Shown: positions 38,301 through 53,300 of the stretch, in pieces
Layout: every line of letters begins with the position of its first letter
How positions within the stretch are numbered: position 1 is the stretch's first letter
Assembly: GCA_013398175.1 (NCBI GenBank)
Contig: VZRZ01003130.1
Coordinates: forward strand, 1 to 64,000
Length of the DNA: 64,000 bases
From: Climacteris rufus
Taxonomy: Eukaryota > Chordata > Aves > Passeriformes > Climacteridae
Direction of reading: 5' to 3'
Position numbers and translations under genes: made by a program
The notes under the pieces: model-generated
Told to the model about the DNA's origin: nothing
What the model saw: the letters and a program-made list of their open reading frames with translations, nothing else
Database searches by the model: none

Positions 38301-41300
38301 TGGAAACAGCTTTGCTTTAAAAAAAGCCACCCCACAGTTAGGAGAAGGGACTGTTATTTCTGTGTGTCTGGAGCTCATTCTGTGATGCCTTGGCCAGTCT
38401 GTGAGCAGGGAGAGATGCGGGGTGTGCTGACAAGTCCCTAAGGATGATTCAGCCTTATCAGTAAAGAAATGGAAGTAGAGAGTTCACATGGCTCTGGGCA
38501 ACTCATTTATAATGGACAACAAAATATGTGTCTGCACACTGTCTGTTCAGAGTGGGATTAACATGTCAGCTCCAGCATGGTGACTGTCCCTTCTGTAATC
38601 TATAAATAGATTCCAGGCACTTTGGCCATCTGACATGCACAGTTTTGCAGGTAAAATATGTAATGAACAGTTAGAGTGGAACACACTGTGCACAGTGTGT
38701 TGTAAATTCACACCTGGGTTTAACTTAGAGCAATTTGTATGGCCATATTTTGAGAACACACTCTAGAATGAAATAGTTTCCCAGAGTATAGAATGCAGGA
38801 GTGAGATAAGTGAGAAACCCCATGCATGAAACTCAGAATGCTAAGCTTGTTTTGGTTAAAGCAAGAAATATAGCTTTAAAATTATAAATTAAATAGCATA
38901 TGTTGTATGTGTCTCTTGCTGGTTTTGCCTTTTTTAATGTAGACTCTTGGAATTTAAATAGTTGTCAGAGCACTGCTTCTGTTGGCAGCACAGAGCAAAG
39001 AGGTGGCTGTGCTTGGTGATTCAGCAATGAACAGTTGAGGCTTTTGGCATCTGGGAAGGAAGAGAAGACAGTCTGGGGCTGGGGAGTACGCACATTAAGG
39101 GGATTAGCTGTCAAAATGATCAGAAATGAAATGAAGAACTCTGACATGTAATGCTGCAGGCACTAATTCCCAGATGCCAAGGTGGTGTGCAGTGTGTCAT
39201 TTCTGGGTTTTTGTTTTGTTCAGTTTTCCCCTTGGGAAGTTGAAAGGCCTGTGAATGAATGTGCTTTCTCAGAGCAGGAGGAACCACATCTAAGTCACAG
39301 ATTAGAATTTTTGTGTCTTCACACTGTCATCACTGGACTTTCTACATTGCACTCTACCTTAATGTACCAGACCTCAGCACTGTGGAAATCCCAAGTGACT
39401 GAGTTCTTCTGCTTTTTATTTTTAAAATTTATTGTGCTACTTATGTTTAAGAACAGTAGATCATGACATGAACTAATGCATGACTGTGTGCAAGTGTCAT
39501 GACTTCCATGCTTACTCTTCAGCTTTTCTTCTATGAAAATGGCTGAATATCTATTACAGATCCAAAGTTGTAGTGAGTGTTTTTCATGTGTGTTTGAGGT
39601 TTTTCAGCATAATCAGATATATTGGTCACTGAGTTGTGCAGATAACCCGTTATTTATATGACTTGCCACTCTTCCATAGGCAAAAATAAAATAAGACACA
39701 TTCTTACACAGAAACAAACACAGTTACACACAATCTGTACTTGTCTGGGTACATCTCACAACCTAAAAGCTTATCCATAAAATCCTGGGACTGGTAAAAC
39801 CCCCTTCATATAGGAGTGTTTAATTATTTTGGGATAACACAGTGATGTTAAGCTGGTTTTATATCTCTTCTAGATATATCTCTTCTAGGTCTGAGTCTTG
39901 TATTATTTTTCATTGGTCACTTATCAAGTGACTGCTTCAGGTGTTACCTGTTGTTCCTTTAGTGCTCTACAAGTATAAGTTGGTCTTTTTAATTGGGTTG
40001 CTGCTTATGGCTTCTTTCCCCTCCCAGGGATCAAATGTAAATACAGCTACAGAGACTGGTTAAGTGTTGGAATTTGTGGGGATAGGTAGGCTTCTCAATT
40101 TTTCTGGTAATTCTGAAAACTCAGAAATTCAGTAAAAATTGTCCTGTCCCATGACATCCCTAGAAGTCACACTGCATGGTGAGGTGGGGGAAATACTATG
40201 AATAAAATACTTTAGTATCTCTGCACTGTTTAACATTACTGCCAGCTGTAAAATGTGAGCCTGAATTTGCACTGGGTTTTAGAAAGGAGGCAATTATACT
40301 GCACTGCAATGATCAGGTGGTTTCATAAACAGGTAAATGACTTGGGTGTTTTTTGAAAACTGCCCTATATTGTTAGGCTTGATGTTATCTGGTGATTGCA
40401 ACCTGTGATGCAATTTAAGTGCTTGGTGGCCTTCACCCAAGTGGAATTTGAAGCTGTGGCACCCTTTGCGTTATCTGAGTCAGCCTGACGCTGGTCAGGG
40501 TTTTCACCTTGTGTTGAGGGGTTAAGTAAACCTTTCATATGCTCTGTTCAACACATTTATGTGTCTCAGTGTCAAGTGAGTCTAATCCCTAAATAATACT
40601 AATTTTCATAGCTTGTGATTCATTCTCTGTGTGGCACAAGAGAAAATGGAATTTCAGTTCTTGGGTTCTGCAGAGCGGGGCCGCTGCTGTGCCCGTGCAG
40701 CCGCAGTGTTTCTGCACAGGGCCCTGGGCTTGGCTCTCAGAGCACCAAGTCAATGTTGCAGCAGCACTGCAAGGGAATGTGTTGTCAGCCTTGTGCTGGT
40801 GAGGCTGCTGTCCCTGTGTGTGGTCAGAAACACAAGTTCATGTCCCTCCTTTCTCCTGCAGGTATTCAAACCATTGATTCCACCCAGGCGTTGTTCCTGC
40901 CCATCGGAGCGTCGGTGTCCCTCCTAGTTATGTTCTTCTTCTTTGACTCAGTTCAAGTTGTCTTTACAATATGCACAGCAGGTGACTACGTTTTCTTCTC
41001 TTCATAAGACTTGGAATAGAACAGGAAGTATTGATATAATTAAATATTGTTAGTAAGAATGATAGTACATGTCACAGTACATTAAAAAAGAATCATCAGG
41101 ATTCCCAGTTGTATTTTCATGTCTCTGCGGCTATAAATAAAGTGACAAGTATTATTTGAGAAGTATTTTCCACTTAGAGATATCCTAAACCTACTGAACT
41201 ATAAATTGCCAGAGGTTTAAAGATGCCAGATGTATTCTTTTGGGTGAAGTTCACTTGTTTATAAATCAGTGCTCAGAACTGTACATGGTATTTCATAATT

Positions 41301-44300
41301 CAAGTACTTTATGGGAAATAACTCTGGGGATCCTGTCCAGAGACTTCTTTCCTAGTTTAATTTTGGGTTTGCTTTCATGCAGTTTTTCTGCTTCAAGGGT
41401 ATTTCTGGTCTCTAACATTTGAATATTAGCCTTTTGCACTGCTTGAATTTGGAACAAAATTGGAACTGTTATCTGCAAAGAAATTGCAGATCCTCCAATC
41501 ATGTTTATAATTTACATTTTGTCTCTGAAATAAATACCAGGGCTTTGCTTTTTGGAAAATTTTGGCCTTTTGATCTTTTTGCAATTCTTCAAGAGACCTG
41601 CTGCTGTTGAGGATAACAAGATTCTTTCTACTGCTCCAGTTACACAGCAGCTTCTAAAAATTGTACTCAGTCCATGTACCGAGTATGAAGATTTTTAAAC
41701 TCATAAATACCTCTCATCCTATCCTACTTTTTTGCAGGCTTTTCCCTCATGGTTTAAAGCCTAAGCAGTGCATCCTTTCCAGCCTCCTAAACAGGGCTGA
41801 TGTTGATGGGTGAAATCTAAATCCCCAGTCTTGAGACTTCTGTCTAATTCTACCTCCTGTAGAGGTCTGAATTCTGCTTTTATAACTTTTAATTAAGAAA
41901 CCCATGTTCTTTCCTATTAAAAAAAAACCCTTCATATAAATTCTGCTGTTAAATGCTAAATATCAGGGGAATATATACACACAAATATATAAGATATTAT
42001 ATGGAAAGATTTATGACAAAAGAGGAATTTTAATTTGTCAGGGTTATTGGTCCATTTATTGCCAGAATTACTCTGAGATTTGTAACTTTATTTGTAACAC
42101 TGGTGTGTGTCAGTAGAGGATCCTGTGTCTGCTGGGGCTTTTTGCAGGTTTCAGGAGATTGGGGTCAGTGCTCTTGGGTATCTTTACTCTTGAACTTGGT
42201 TTTATGATACTTTTGTGCTTTTTCTTGGGCTTGCATCAGAGGGTGTTCTTAAGCCCAGAACCTCTGAAATGCAAAACTTCTTCAGAGGCTGCAGAGCAGG
42301 ATGGGGACCCTGCTGGAGCTGGGAACCCGGCGCTGTGGGACTCGGTCCCTCTGTCCCCTGAAGCTCAGGTCGTGCCGTTCTACCTCCTCCATTTGTAGAT
42401 GGTGGGAGCTGATGTGGGGCACTGCTTAATTACAGCTGATGTCTGGTTTCTTAACCCCCTCTTAAATCTTCCTCTCACAGAGATTGGCCTTTCAGGGAAG
42501 AGTCAGGAGCAAGGGTAGGTGCAGCAAGCAGCCAAGGCCAGGACCCGCTGCAGAGCCCCAGAGCTGGCATGTGCCCGCAGACAGGAGTTAACCAAGGGAT
42601 TCCCGACTGAAGCATCGGTATTGAGGCTGCAGGGGGTGGGAGGCTCGTGACTGAAGGCTGAGCAGGCAGGAGCCAGGGTGGGAGCGGGGCCTGGCGGGCT
42701 CTGGGGCTGCTGTGGCTGCAGTTTGACTCTCACACGCTGAGCGGGCCCGGCGTGGGGCCAGGAGGCACAGGGTGCCTGCTGAGCAGAGCTGGAGGGGAGC
42801 AAGGTGGAGGAGAGATGGCAGGGGCAAAAAGGGTTCATCCTCTCGTGGTGGGGGCAGGTAGGGAGCAGGGTGGGCAGGCAGGATATGGGCAGCAGGGCAC
42901 TGGGTTTCTGGGCAGTGTTCCTTGCCAAGCACCTCTGAAGAGGTTCTTAGTTCAGCACGTGCAGAGCTGCCACACTGTTCATTCTTTCCCTACCCATTCT
43001 GGTTTTCTTCCCCCCTCTGAAATCCTGATAGAACTGTGAGTTTTCATGGTGCTGTTCGCATGCAGACACTTGCTAGATTGAGGTCTCCTTTTTTGTTTTA
43101 TTTTAAATCTTCCATCAGAAGTGAAAGATGTGGTTGGACCAAATTAATTTCTTTTCTCAGTTGGCTTAAACTGTGTACTAAAGAGAATGTTTGATTCTTT
43201 CCCATCATCTTCATTTGAGAAGAGAAGAAAAATCCCTTTTAAAAACCAGCAAAAAATTTTAAAGGAATAAGTAGAGGACAGCACAAAGATCTGAATTGCA
43301 GCATGCAAAAAGTTCCAAGTGACTTCCATTTTCCTTGCAGTCTGTTCTTGCTGCACAGTTTGGGATGTGTGCTGCTGACATGTCTGTGTCTCCACGCCCT
43401 CGCGCTCCAGCCTTTGAAAAACAGTCCTGTAAAAAAACTGGAAGGAAAAATGATTATAAATACCAACAGTTACTAAACGTTTTTACAAGTGTGTGGGTGG
43501 GATAAGTATGCTGCTTGAAAAGGAAAATGTTTATGGAAATAGTCTGTTGGGATATTTATGTATTTTTATCATCCTGTTTTCAAAAACTTAAAGCACTTTG
43601 TATTTTTAAAAAGTGAAGTTTCCAGCTACTGGCCATAATGTATTTGAAGTTGTACTGTGTTCTAGTAATGAATAAAGAGTTTTGAGTGAGATGGGGGGAA
43701 AAATTACTATCTTGAGTTAAAAAGTGTAAAAAACCCTTTATTATGCTGAGTTAGTCTGTCATATGTTGAAGAATTTTGAAGAGAATCTCACAACCAGATT
43801 TTTTTTTTTACTCAGAGTGTGTGAGAACTGTTTTTCTTGCTGACATGATCATGAATAGATTTAAGGCTTTTTTTAGGTTTGGGGATGGGGCGTTGCATTC
43901 CTTTGAGAGCTTTCATTTCACTTCAGTCTGAAGGCTCAACTGTTGTGCAGAAAACCTCAGAGCCTTGAGCTGCTCATGCTGGAATAATACTGAGCATATG
44001 ATAATAGGACATTGTTGCAAGAGCTTTTTCAAATTGGAGAAGTCTGTTTGTGTACTGTAGAAATTAGGTCTGAATGTCCTAATATTACCTTTTCTTCTTT
44101 TTGTAGTCCTTGCAACAATAGCTTTTGCTTTCCTTCTGCTCCCGATGTGCCAGTACTTAACACGGCCTTGCTCACCTCAAAACAAGTAAGGACTTGAGCA
44201 ATCCTTTGCTCCTCTTCTTGTGTGTTGTATTTCTTTCTTTTAATGAGAATTCTTTAACGAGCATTAACCTCAGGGCTGCAGGGCTGATGTTTGTGCATTT

Positions 44301-47300
44301 TTTTGGTGCCAACATCATGTTTCCATTTTGAAAGTAGGAAGCACGATTTCTGCAAGTCACTCACATTTGCCAGCCTGGGAAATGCAATACCATTACAGGG
44401 GACTAGATTTCCCAACAGTGATTTTTAATAAGTTTGGCTTGTTTTGGCTGAGATTTCAGAGTTTGGGATTTTTGGCATTGGATTTTAATGTTTGTTAACG
44501 CTGGACTCTGGATTTTAATGCCAGCTCTTTTGGAGACTGTAGTTGCACAGTGAAAATTACAGTTGTTAATGTCATGTTTTGAAACTCATTTTATTTTTTA
44601 ACCTTGTGATTTGAGTTCATGTTGCTAAAAGCACAATCTTAGGTGGTGCTAGGAAATAGCATGGTGACAATTTCAAGAGAGGTGCCAAGATTTACAGGGT
44701 TTTTTCCATCTCTGCAGTTCATGCCTTACACACAGTATTTGAGTGTGAGGAAAGCTTTTATTTTGTTGCTGTTTTGGTACTTATTTGTGGCAAAGGAACT
44801 TCCCTTCAGTTGTTCTTGGCATCTTTCATCAGCAGTTGAGCTTTGTTCCAACAGTGTCCATTTTCTGCTCTTTAAATGGAAACATAAAGTCTTCCAGCTG
44901 ATGTTTATGTGTTGTTCTAGGATTTCCTTTGGCTGCTGTGGGCGTTTCACTGCTGCTGAGTTGCTCTCGTTTTCTCTGTCTGTGATGCTTGTCCTTATCT
45001 GGGTCCTAACTGGTCACTGGCTCCTTATGGATGGTGAGTATGTGAATTAAGGGGTTTTACCACTGCTTTGTGCCTGTTCTGACACATCAGTGGCCGGCTG
45101 ATGATTGGTGAAATTGCTAATATTAATGGCTTGCTGAGCTGAGTGGCAGAATCCCTGAAGAGCCACTGCCAGGAACATGCCAGGGGAGTGCTTGGAACAC
45201 CTGTTTTTCTGGTTTGTAAAAGCTTCTAAGGAAGTGTCAGAACACTCATGAAAGATATTCCACACCTGTGTGGTGTAGGGTGAATGGCCAGATCGAGTTA
45301 AAGATGTGTGGAGACAGTGGTTGTTTATGATTCATAGCTTGATCTTAAAAATCTGGTTAGTTTTTGCTGTGCATCTTGTTATTTATTGGTTCAGATGCTC
45401 AAGTAATTTGTTGTGATGCAGCTCACAGTAGCTTGGTTGCCTTTGATCCCTGTGATGCTTGCCTTGGCTGGTGAGATGGGTGAAACTGGCAATCAGCCAC
45501 TTGGCTTGAAGGTGTGATTTACTGGCGTTTTTTTCACGGTGGTTGAACTGAATTCACAGCTTACTGTTCCAAAAACGAGCCTTCCTCCTCCCCTCCTGCC
45601 TCCCAGATCTCTTGTGCTAGCTCTGGCACTCACTCAATCACATGGTAAACTGATTTAGCTCTCTAGAATGGCAGCATATTTGGGTTTTGCCAGCCTATTT
45701 TTCTGCTGCTGCAGAGAGATGAATTGGATTATTGTGCAGTCAGGTATGTGCTAAATTTGGCAGAAGTTGAGTGGCAGCATGATGGGATCTGAGGGGATGG
45801 AGTGGATATAACAGCAAAGGCATGAAGGGGTAGCCAGGAGCAGGACCTCTGCTTCTCAGCAGTGTCAGGCAGCTGAATTGGCTTAGGATATCGTGTAATG
45901 ACACCCTGAGGTTGTGATTGCTTGAGGAAAAATTGCTGGAACAACATCACCTGCCCTTGAAATTGTTTGTTACAATAGAAAACATTCATCCCATCAGCTT
46001 CCAGCTCCTCCTAAATGAGGTAGCAGCAGCAAGTACTTAATACTGAAACCTCTCTTGGCACCTTCATTCTTTCTTTTGTGTATGGGCACTGTGCTTCATT
46101 CACACTTTGAAGTGCTTTAAAAGTCCCACCTGTTGTATGGAAAGGAAATACTTTTTAAAGTACCGGATACTAAATGAAAAAATGCAGACAAAGTTTGTTT
46201 TGTGATATGCAGAGTAGCCCCACCATGAAATTAAGGGTGACACTTGATCTGCTGTAGCTGCAAAGCTAAAAGGAATGTCAAGTGTGGATTTTGGCAGAAT
46301 CTGAAGAGTTGTCTGCACTGAGATATCAGCAGAAGCATTTAGTTAAAAATAGTTATTTTTGTGAGTGCTTCAGTCTGACATGGTGGACTCTGAGGTAATT
46401 CATCTGCAGAGCTCTGAGCTGCTGGTGCAGAATGGTGTCTGGCTTTTATTTCTCTTGGAGGTTTTTTGTGATTTACTGAATTGTGCTGCTGCTGTCTTGC
46501 TTGGAAGTATTTTATGTAGTTTATGTTAGGGGAGCTTGAGCTGTACAGGTGATCCTCCTGTCATTTGTTCAAATCCAATTAAATCACTGCTTGCCAGTGA
46601 CATTGAACAGGGCACAGCTTTTATTGGCCTTTGTCAGGGAAACAGACTCTGGAGCTTTGCTTCTCATACCGAGCCACAGCGAGTGGGATCCTGTCATCCC
46701 TGCCCTGACCCTCTGCCTCTCTGGGCCGGTCCTGGGGCGGCCGGGGGCAGGGCGGGCACCAGCACGGCTCTCCCGTGGGCCCGGCGTCCCTAAGGCAGCG
46801 CTGGCAGCTGCTGCCCCTGCCCGGCCCGGGAGCATCCTCTGTCTGGCCGTGGGCAGAGAAGGAACCAGATGTTGTGAACGTCCTGCACATGGCCCGGGCG
46901 GGGCTGGAGGAGGAGCTGGAGGAGCGGGGCGGCTGCTCCTTCTGAGAGGCTGGGTGTGCGCTCGGGCTGTGCACGGCTCTGCGTGAGAGAGCTGGGCTGC
47001 TCCAGAGCTCAGGAGAATGCAGGGGAAGTACCTGCTGATTTCCAGTCCTTACAAAATTGAGGTGGAACAGCCTTCACTGCCCAAATCCTGCCCTGCCCCC
47101 ACCTGCACAGCCCTTGGTTAACTGCTTCTAAAGGCAGGGATGTGTTACAGGGCACAGTGAGCAGATGTTGTCTCTGAGGGGTTCTTCTGGCATGTGGTGA
47201 TGCACTTTTATAGGTCTTGAAATGCTTATTTCTCAGAGCAGATTGTTTGATGACAGAATCACCAAGGATGGTCACTGTCCCCTGGTAAAGCCTGGTTAAA

Positions 47301-50300
47301 AAAAGGCTTTCTTAAATAGTGGACAGAGCTGGAAATGTACAACGGGAATGCTGTAGATGTATGGAATGTCTGCAGCTACAGAGTGAACTGCACATCATGG
47401 ATACCCCAAGGAGCTGCTCCAGCAACTGGGCCTGTGTTCTTATTCCCTTCCTTTAAAATACACTTTGGTCAGATCAGAATTTCAGTACCTGTGTCTTTCT
47501 AGGGTCAGCTGGTGGCCTGTGGGGGAAGTTAAAGCCTCCCCAGCTCACATGGTGCTTCACACACCAGACCCCTCACCAGCAGCATCTCAGGGCTTTCATC
47601 TGCTCTGGGTGCAGGAGGGCAGGAAAGCTGCCAGGCTTTAATCACGTGTGCAAGAATATTCTTAATCCTCAGAATATCCCTGTTCCATGAGGAGCATGCT
47701 TACAGGGACTCGAGTTCATTTGTTCTGTTAATTGAGGGTTAACTCTTCCAGTGCTTTCTTATTCAGCCGTGTTAACCCCTTGCACAGCACTTCCAAACCA
47801 GAGCTGCCATTTGTGTGGCTGCTCTACCTCCTCTGTCTCTCCTCTCTGTCTGTGCTTTTTAATGCTGTGGGGTGTATTTCAGTGAAGATCTGCCTCACTG
47901 TTTGTCAGCACTATGCATGAGCTTGCACAGGGAAGCTGGCTTCCATTTAGAGAAGCCCACTGACTGCCCTTTGGCCCATATTGTACTTGCTCTCGGGCAC
48001 TCCTGCTTCCCTTGATTTTTAAATTTACCAGTATTTCTTGAAGCACTTGCAAAACTGTGTAATTATTAGCATGTGTATTTCACTGACAGCTGAAGGATTT
48101 TTTTTCCATCTCCTTTTCTACCCAGTATTTGCTTATTTTGATGGAAGTGCCTTGTGTATGTGCCTGTGTTCATTTCAGCGATAGAGAAATGGAGTGTGTG
48201 AACAATAGATAAAACTCACACTGGTTAAAATATTTCCATTTCTTGTTAATTATAACCTGGAAATCCTCTCCTAAACATAGGCTTGCTTGAGCTATTATTA
48301 ACATTGGCTTTAGAGAAACCTCTTTGATTTAAGACAGTTTGTTCCCTTGTATTTGCTCTTCTGCCAGAAGTCTGTAACTGAGGGCTATATTGAATTACTG
48401 AATGCACTTCTTTTTCTTGTTGCTTTGGTATGTCAAATTCGTTAAACCTCAATAATTTGCTTACATTTTGTAGCTAGTTACAGTTGTGCAGTGTGGTTTA
48501 GGGTACACTTTTATCTCAGTAATGCCATTGCTTTGTTAAAACTGGCTGCTGTGACACTTGGTGTTGTGCTGAGGTTGTCAGTTCTCAAGAGATAAGGGGG
48601 GTTTGGCAGAGTTGCTGGGATGCAGCCCCTGGGCACTGCAGGCAGCCAGGCTGGCAGGAGGCTGGGGCACGTTTTTCCCTTCAGTCTGTATGCATGTGTG
48701 TCCCTGATGTTTGGATGGAAGACCTCCCCAGCTTTCAGGTGGAGTGCAAGTGTAAGGTGGTTTCACAGTCCCATCATTAGTGCCTGAGAATGCAGAGGTT
48801 GATTTGTCCGTTTTGGCTGAGCCCAGTTGCCACACTGCTGGGCATGTGTGTAATGAATTGGCTTCCCCTGCAGTTCCAGTTGGCCAAAATGGAATTGTAA
48901 CTTCTCACAAATTCTGTGTCATGGTAGACAAAGACATTTTGTTGACAAATGTCTGCATGATGGATTGTAATCTGATCCCAACAGGGCTCCATTATTCCTT
49001 ATAAATAGACCGATATCATAGATGAAAGCTGCTTTGCTTTTTAAGTTTTTTTGAGATTTGCTATATTGTCAGTATTTCTTTGGGGATTTAATTGTAACCA
49101 GTTAAAATGTATTCAACTGTCAGCTGAGTATCCTTGGTAGCTGAAGCTGGGTTTAAAGAAGCAGGAAATGACACAAATATGAAGACTGGGGTTTTTGTTT
49201 TAGTTTAACATCTTACCTTTCTACCCTGACAAAATCCCCCTTGGTAGAGAAAGAAAATCTGAGCTGTCATGTTGTTCAGCTCATTGATCTGGCTGAAAAC
49301 TCACCCGTGGGAGAGGTTAGGAGAAAACTTACCCACATTTTTTCCCTGCTAGTAGCTAAGCTTGCACACACGTTTTGGTTATTGGGAAATGGCTGGGTAT
49401 CTAAATGATGATGTTTCCTGGTATTCAGGCAGCCTTGCACAGTCTTGCCCAAGCAGATGGTTTGAGTGGGTTTTTGTCAGACCAAGTTCTAACAAGTCAC
49501 GTAACCGTGCCCTTTCTGAATTAAGAGTCAAGGATCTTATTTATTTTATGCATTTGCTAGAAAACCTCCTAATACAGGAAAAGCAGAGGTTTGCATTTGG
49601 GGAACAAAGAATTGAAAGTTGTTTTGCTGCTTGTGTTTTAAAGTGGGTAGTCAGGGCTGTGCAGCGGAGATGGAGTCACTAGGACACAGGACATGGAAAC
49701 ATTTCTTTGTGGTGAGTGGTGGAAGTTGAGTGGAACAGGCAGTTGTGCCTGCAGAGGAATCTCTGCTTCCATGGGGACGTGGTTGCAGTTGGCTACTGAA
49801 TGTATTCTGACTTTTCTTAACCCTCATAAGAAGAATTTCGGTGTCTGGAAATAGTAGACAGTCATGTAGTGCATGCAGAGCTGCACAGGTGCAAACAGGC
49901 TTCTTTGGGGTTCTGGGGGGGAGATCCTGGCTTGGGGTTGGTGTTTTTCTGTTTGTTTTGCTATTTTTAATGAACTAATGATGTCTTGCATTTTGTAGCT
50001 CTGGCTATGGGCCTGTGTGTTGCAATGATAGCCTTTGTTCGGCTGCCGAGCCTCAAGGTTTCCTGCTTGCTGCTCTCTGGGTTACTAATTTATGATGTCT
50101 TTTGGGTAAGTGGTTGGTTTGGTTTTGCTAAAACTGTTTTTATCCTTTGGATTTGTAATCGGCCTTGGGACAATTTTACATGAATTGTATGGGTATGAAG
50201 CTGATGAAATCTGGCAAAGCCTGAAGATGGACTTCATCACTCCATTCTAAAATGTTGAATTCTACAGCAGGATACAGAATTACTTCCTTGCTAATTACTT

Positions 50301-53300
50301 GACAAAAGCAGAAATCTTACTGGAATATTTCAACTTAAGCATATTATTTAAAAGAAACAAATAGGACCTCAGATCTTGAAAGCTGGCAGAAGATGAGAAC
50401 AAGCTTTTCCAATACACACTAAGCCATCTCCACGCTGGCACAGGGCATGCGTGCCGGCTTCTGATGAGCTGTGAAATCTGCAAAACAAGAATGCAAATGG
50501 ACTTACAGCCAGAAAGGTTGGCATAAAATCTTAGTGCACTTCTACAAGCAACCTGACAGAATGTAGTTTGTAATGGCAAAAGGGGTTTGTTTCACCTTTG
50601 CAGAACACCGAGCACTGATCCAGGGCAGCGCCTGCTGACAGCTCTGGCAGCCAGGCCCTTTTCCAGTGGGATGGGCTGCAGCATAAGAGCCTGGTGGAGA
50701 CAAGGGCTGCCTCATTCCATTTATGAGTGAGCACTGCTCACCTCTTCTCTCTTCTCCAGCTTTCTCCTATATTCAGGGTCCTGTCATCTACATTTGTTAT
50801 GCCACACTATCTGCTTGTCATCCAGACAGATCTTTGCCAAAGAACCTCAAGATACTAATCAATATCTTGATAACAGAAAGTATATTCCAGTTATTCTTGA
50901 GGATTAATAGTGTAAAAAGCTCTATCTGAATTTTTGAAATACATTTTGCCTTTTATTATATATACAATGTATGTATATGGAAAATTTGGAAAATACCCTT
51001 TATTTTCTTGAATAAGCAAAGTAAAACATGCAGCTTGAGTTGCTGTGTAATTGCAGATCATAATTTCTGATTTCTTTGCTCTGTAGGTCTTTTTTTCTGC
51101 CTACATCTTTAACAGCAATGTTATGGTGAAAGTGGCCACACAACCAGCTGATAACCCCCTGGACGTGTTATCCCGGAAACTTCACCTGGGACCAAATGTG
51201 GGCAGAGATGTTCCCCGTCTGTCACTGCCTGGTAAACTTGTATTCCCAAGGTAAAATCTGATTTTTCTGTATTGTATGAGAAACATTTTCCCTCTGTATA
51301 CTTAGTACTAATTCTGTTGGAAAATACCAGCTTAGTTCCCTGTTCAGTCATTCCCTCTTTGTGCTAAAGAGGAATATAATGAGCAGTGAGGACTGGACAC
51401 TTTGCTGACTCAGAGCATACAGAAAAGACCCTGATTTGGGTAAAAGGTTCCTGTTCAGAACAGGATACACTTATTGACATCTGTGTGAGTTCTGCAGCCT
51501 GATGATTGCTAGTGTGACCTCACTCTTAAAAGCAAAAGATCTGAGGTTTATTATAACATCAGAATAGTCTGGATTACTGCATAATTGCAGGCGATTGGGA
51601 AGGGGCTGGAAACTGATCTAAGCAAGGATGGATTACCAGGCAGGTGCAATGCTGGAGAGAGATGATTCCACATCTCCCTGCTCCAGGGGTTCCCTGATGG
51701 CTCAGACCTGTAAGGAGGCATGCCCAGGCCTGAGGGGCAGTAAGCTCAGGGCAGCAGCACTCAGGCAGTTGTGTTGGTGTATTTACTCTGTTCTTGTTTC
51801 TTGGCACGTTGGGATGCTGAAATTACAGAGTTTAGAAGTTGACTGTCTGCAATGATAAAACCAAAATTGTTACATTGTTGACTTTCATCAACTTTGTGAT
51901 AGCTTAATTTGCCTTCATTTTCATGGAAAATATCTGGGATTTACGATAGTGGATGATTTTAGTTCTTAATGTTCTTCACAGTTGTCTCTTTCCTGGGAAT
52001 CTGGCAAGACTGTAGTTTTGTTTTGTCTGAATGTCCAAAATGGGTGTGCTGCCTTGTATTGGATCTGTGTGCAGGGGGATGAAGGTGCACTGCCTGCCCA
52101 TGGTAACTGAACTGTCAGGTACAAGGGCCAGTCGGGCCCTCCCTTCAGCGCTGGCAGGAGAGGACTGAAATACTGACTCAGTGGATCTGTTTCATTGAGT
52201 GAGTTAAGGGCAAAAGCAGCTTGAACACTGCTGGGGGAAGGAAACTGGTTTGGAGCAACAGCCCAAATGGATTTGTGTAAAGCTGAGCTGAGGTGGTGGA
52301 GAAATCACTGAGGAAAACCTCATTAGCCAGCATTAGGTTCTGCAGTGAGCAAGTCTGTCAGTAGAAAGAGGGGATGTGCCAAATGAAGCTAAAACCAAAG
52401 TGGAGGAGTCTGGAGCTTGTCCCCTTGTGTTTTGGGCATGAACCCAATTCCAGTTGCTCTTTAGTTCCACAGGCAGCCACTTCTCCATGCTGGGGATTGG
52501 AGATATTGTGATGCCAGGGCTTCTGCTCTGCTTCGTCCTGCGTTACGATAACTACAAAAAACAAGCCAACAGTGATTCCTGCGGTGCCCCAGGACCAGGG
52601 AACATCTCTGGGCGTATGCAGAAGGTCTCTTACTTTCACTGCACACTTATTGGCTATTTTGTAGGTGAGTAATTAGTTCAATATGAAGAGCTGCCTGAGT
52701 GAGCAGACGTGGGATTATTGTAGTAGGTTTAAAAGATGATGAAAGCAAGTGTAAAGAGGCTTTAAGAGGATGCTTGGTTATGTTCTTTTTTAATCCTTCT
52801 CTGTCTGCATTTATTGGCATGGTCTAGGGAGAAAAGCCCTTCTCTAGTCTTCCTTTTAAGATTTCTTTTTTGTAGTTTTTATTTAGAGGATGAAAGCGAT
52901 TATCAGTGTGTTTTTGTTAGCACTTACACTTTGCTTCACTGGCATAGAAAGTGTTGTAGGGAAAAATATGGGAGTTTCTGGATGAATTATGCTGTGCATA
53001 GTACATGGTAGATCTAAGCAATTCACCTAGGTAATTCCTGCACTTTTGTGTTCTGGTGCTGTGACATTGTAGTACATACAGAAAATCATCAGTTGTTACA
53101 ACTGTGATGCTGTTCATGATTTGCTGTAGCCAGCCCTCTCCTCCCTAGGATAAAACAGGCTTTTCTCTCAGGTCAGGACATGAGTGTGCATATCCTGACC
53201 TCCTGCGGCCCTTCTGGGGCTGAAAAGATCATTTCCTGTCAATGGCCTCCCTTCTCCCCACATTCCCTTTTGGCAAGTGTGCAGGAAAGTCATTCCTGGT

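Noticed and set aside
44643..45050. Apparent 135-codon single ORF covering SPPL3 exon 6
   Set aside because: Only 44921-45033 is coding. The upstream part is intron 5 that happens to be open, and the end runs into intron 6 past the GTGAGT donor.
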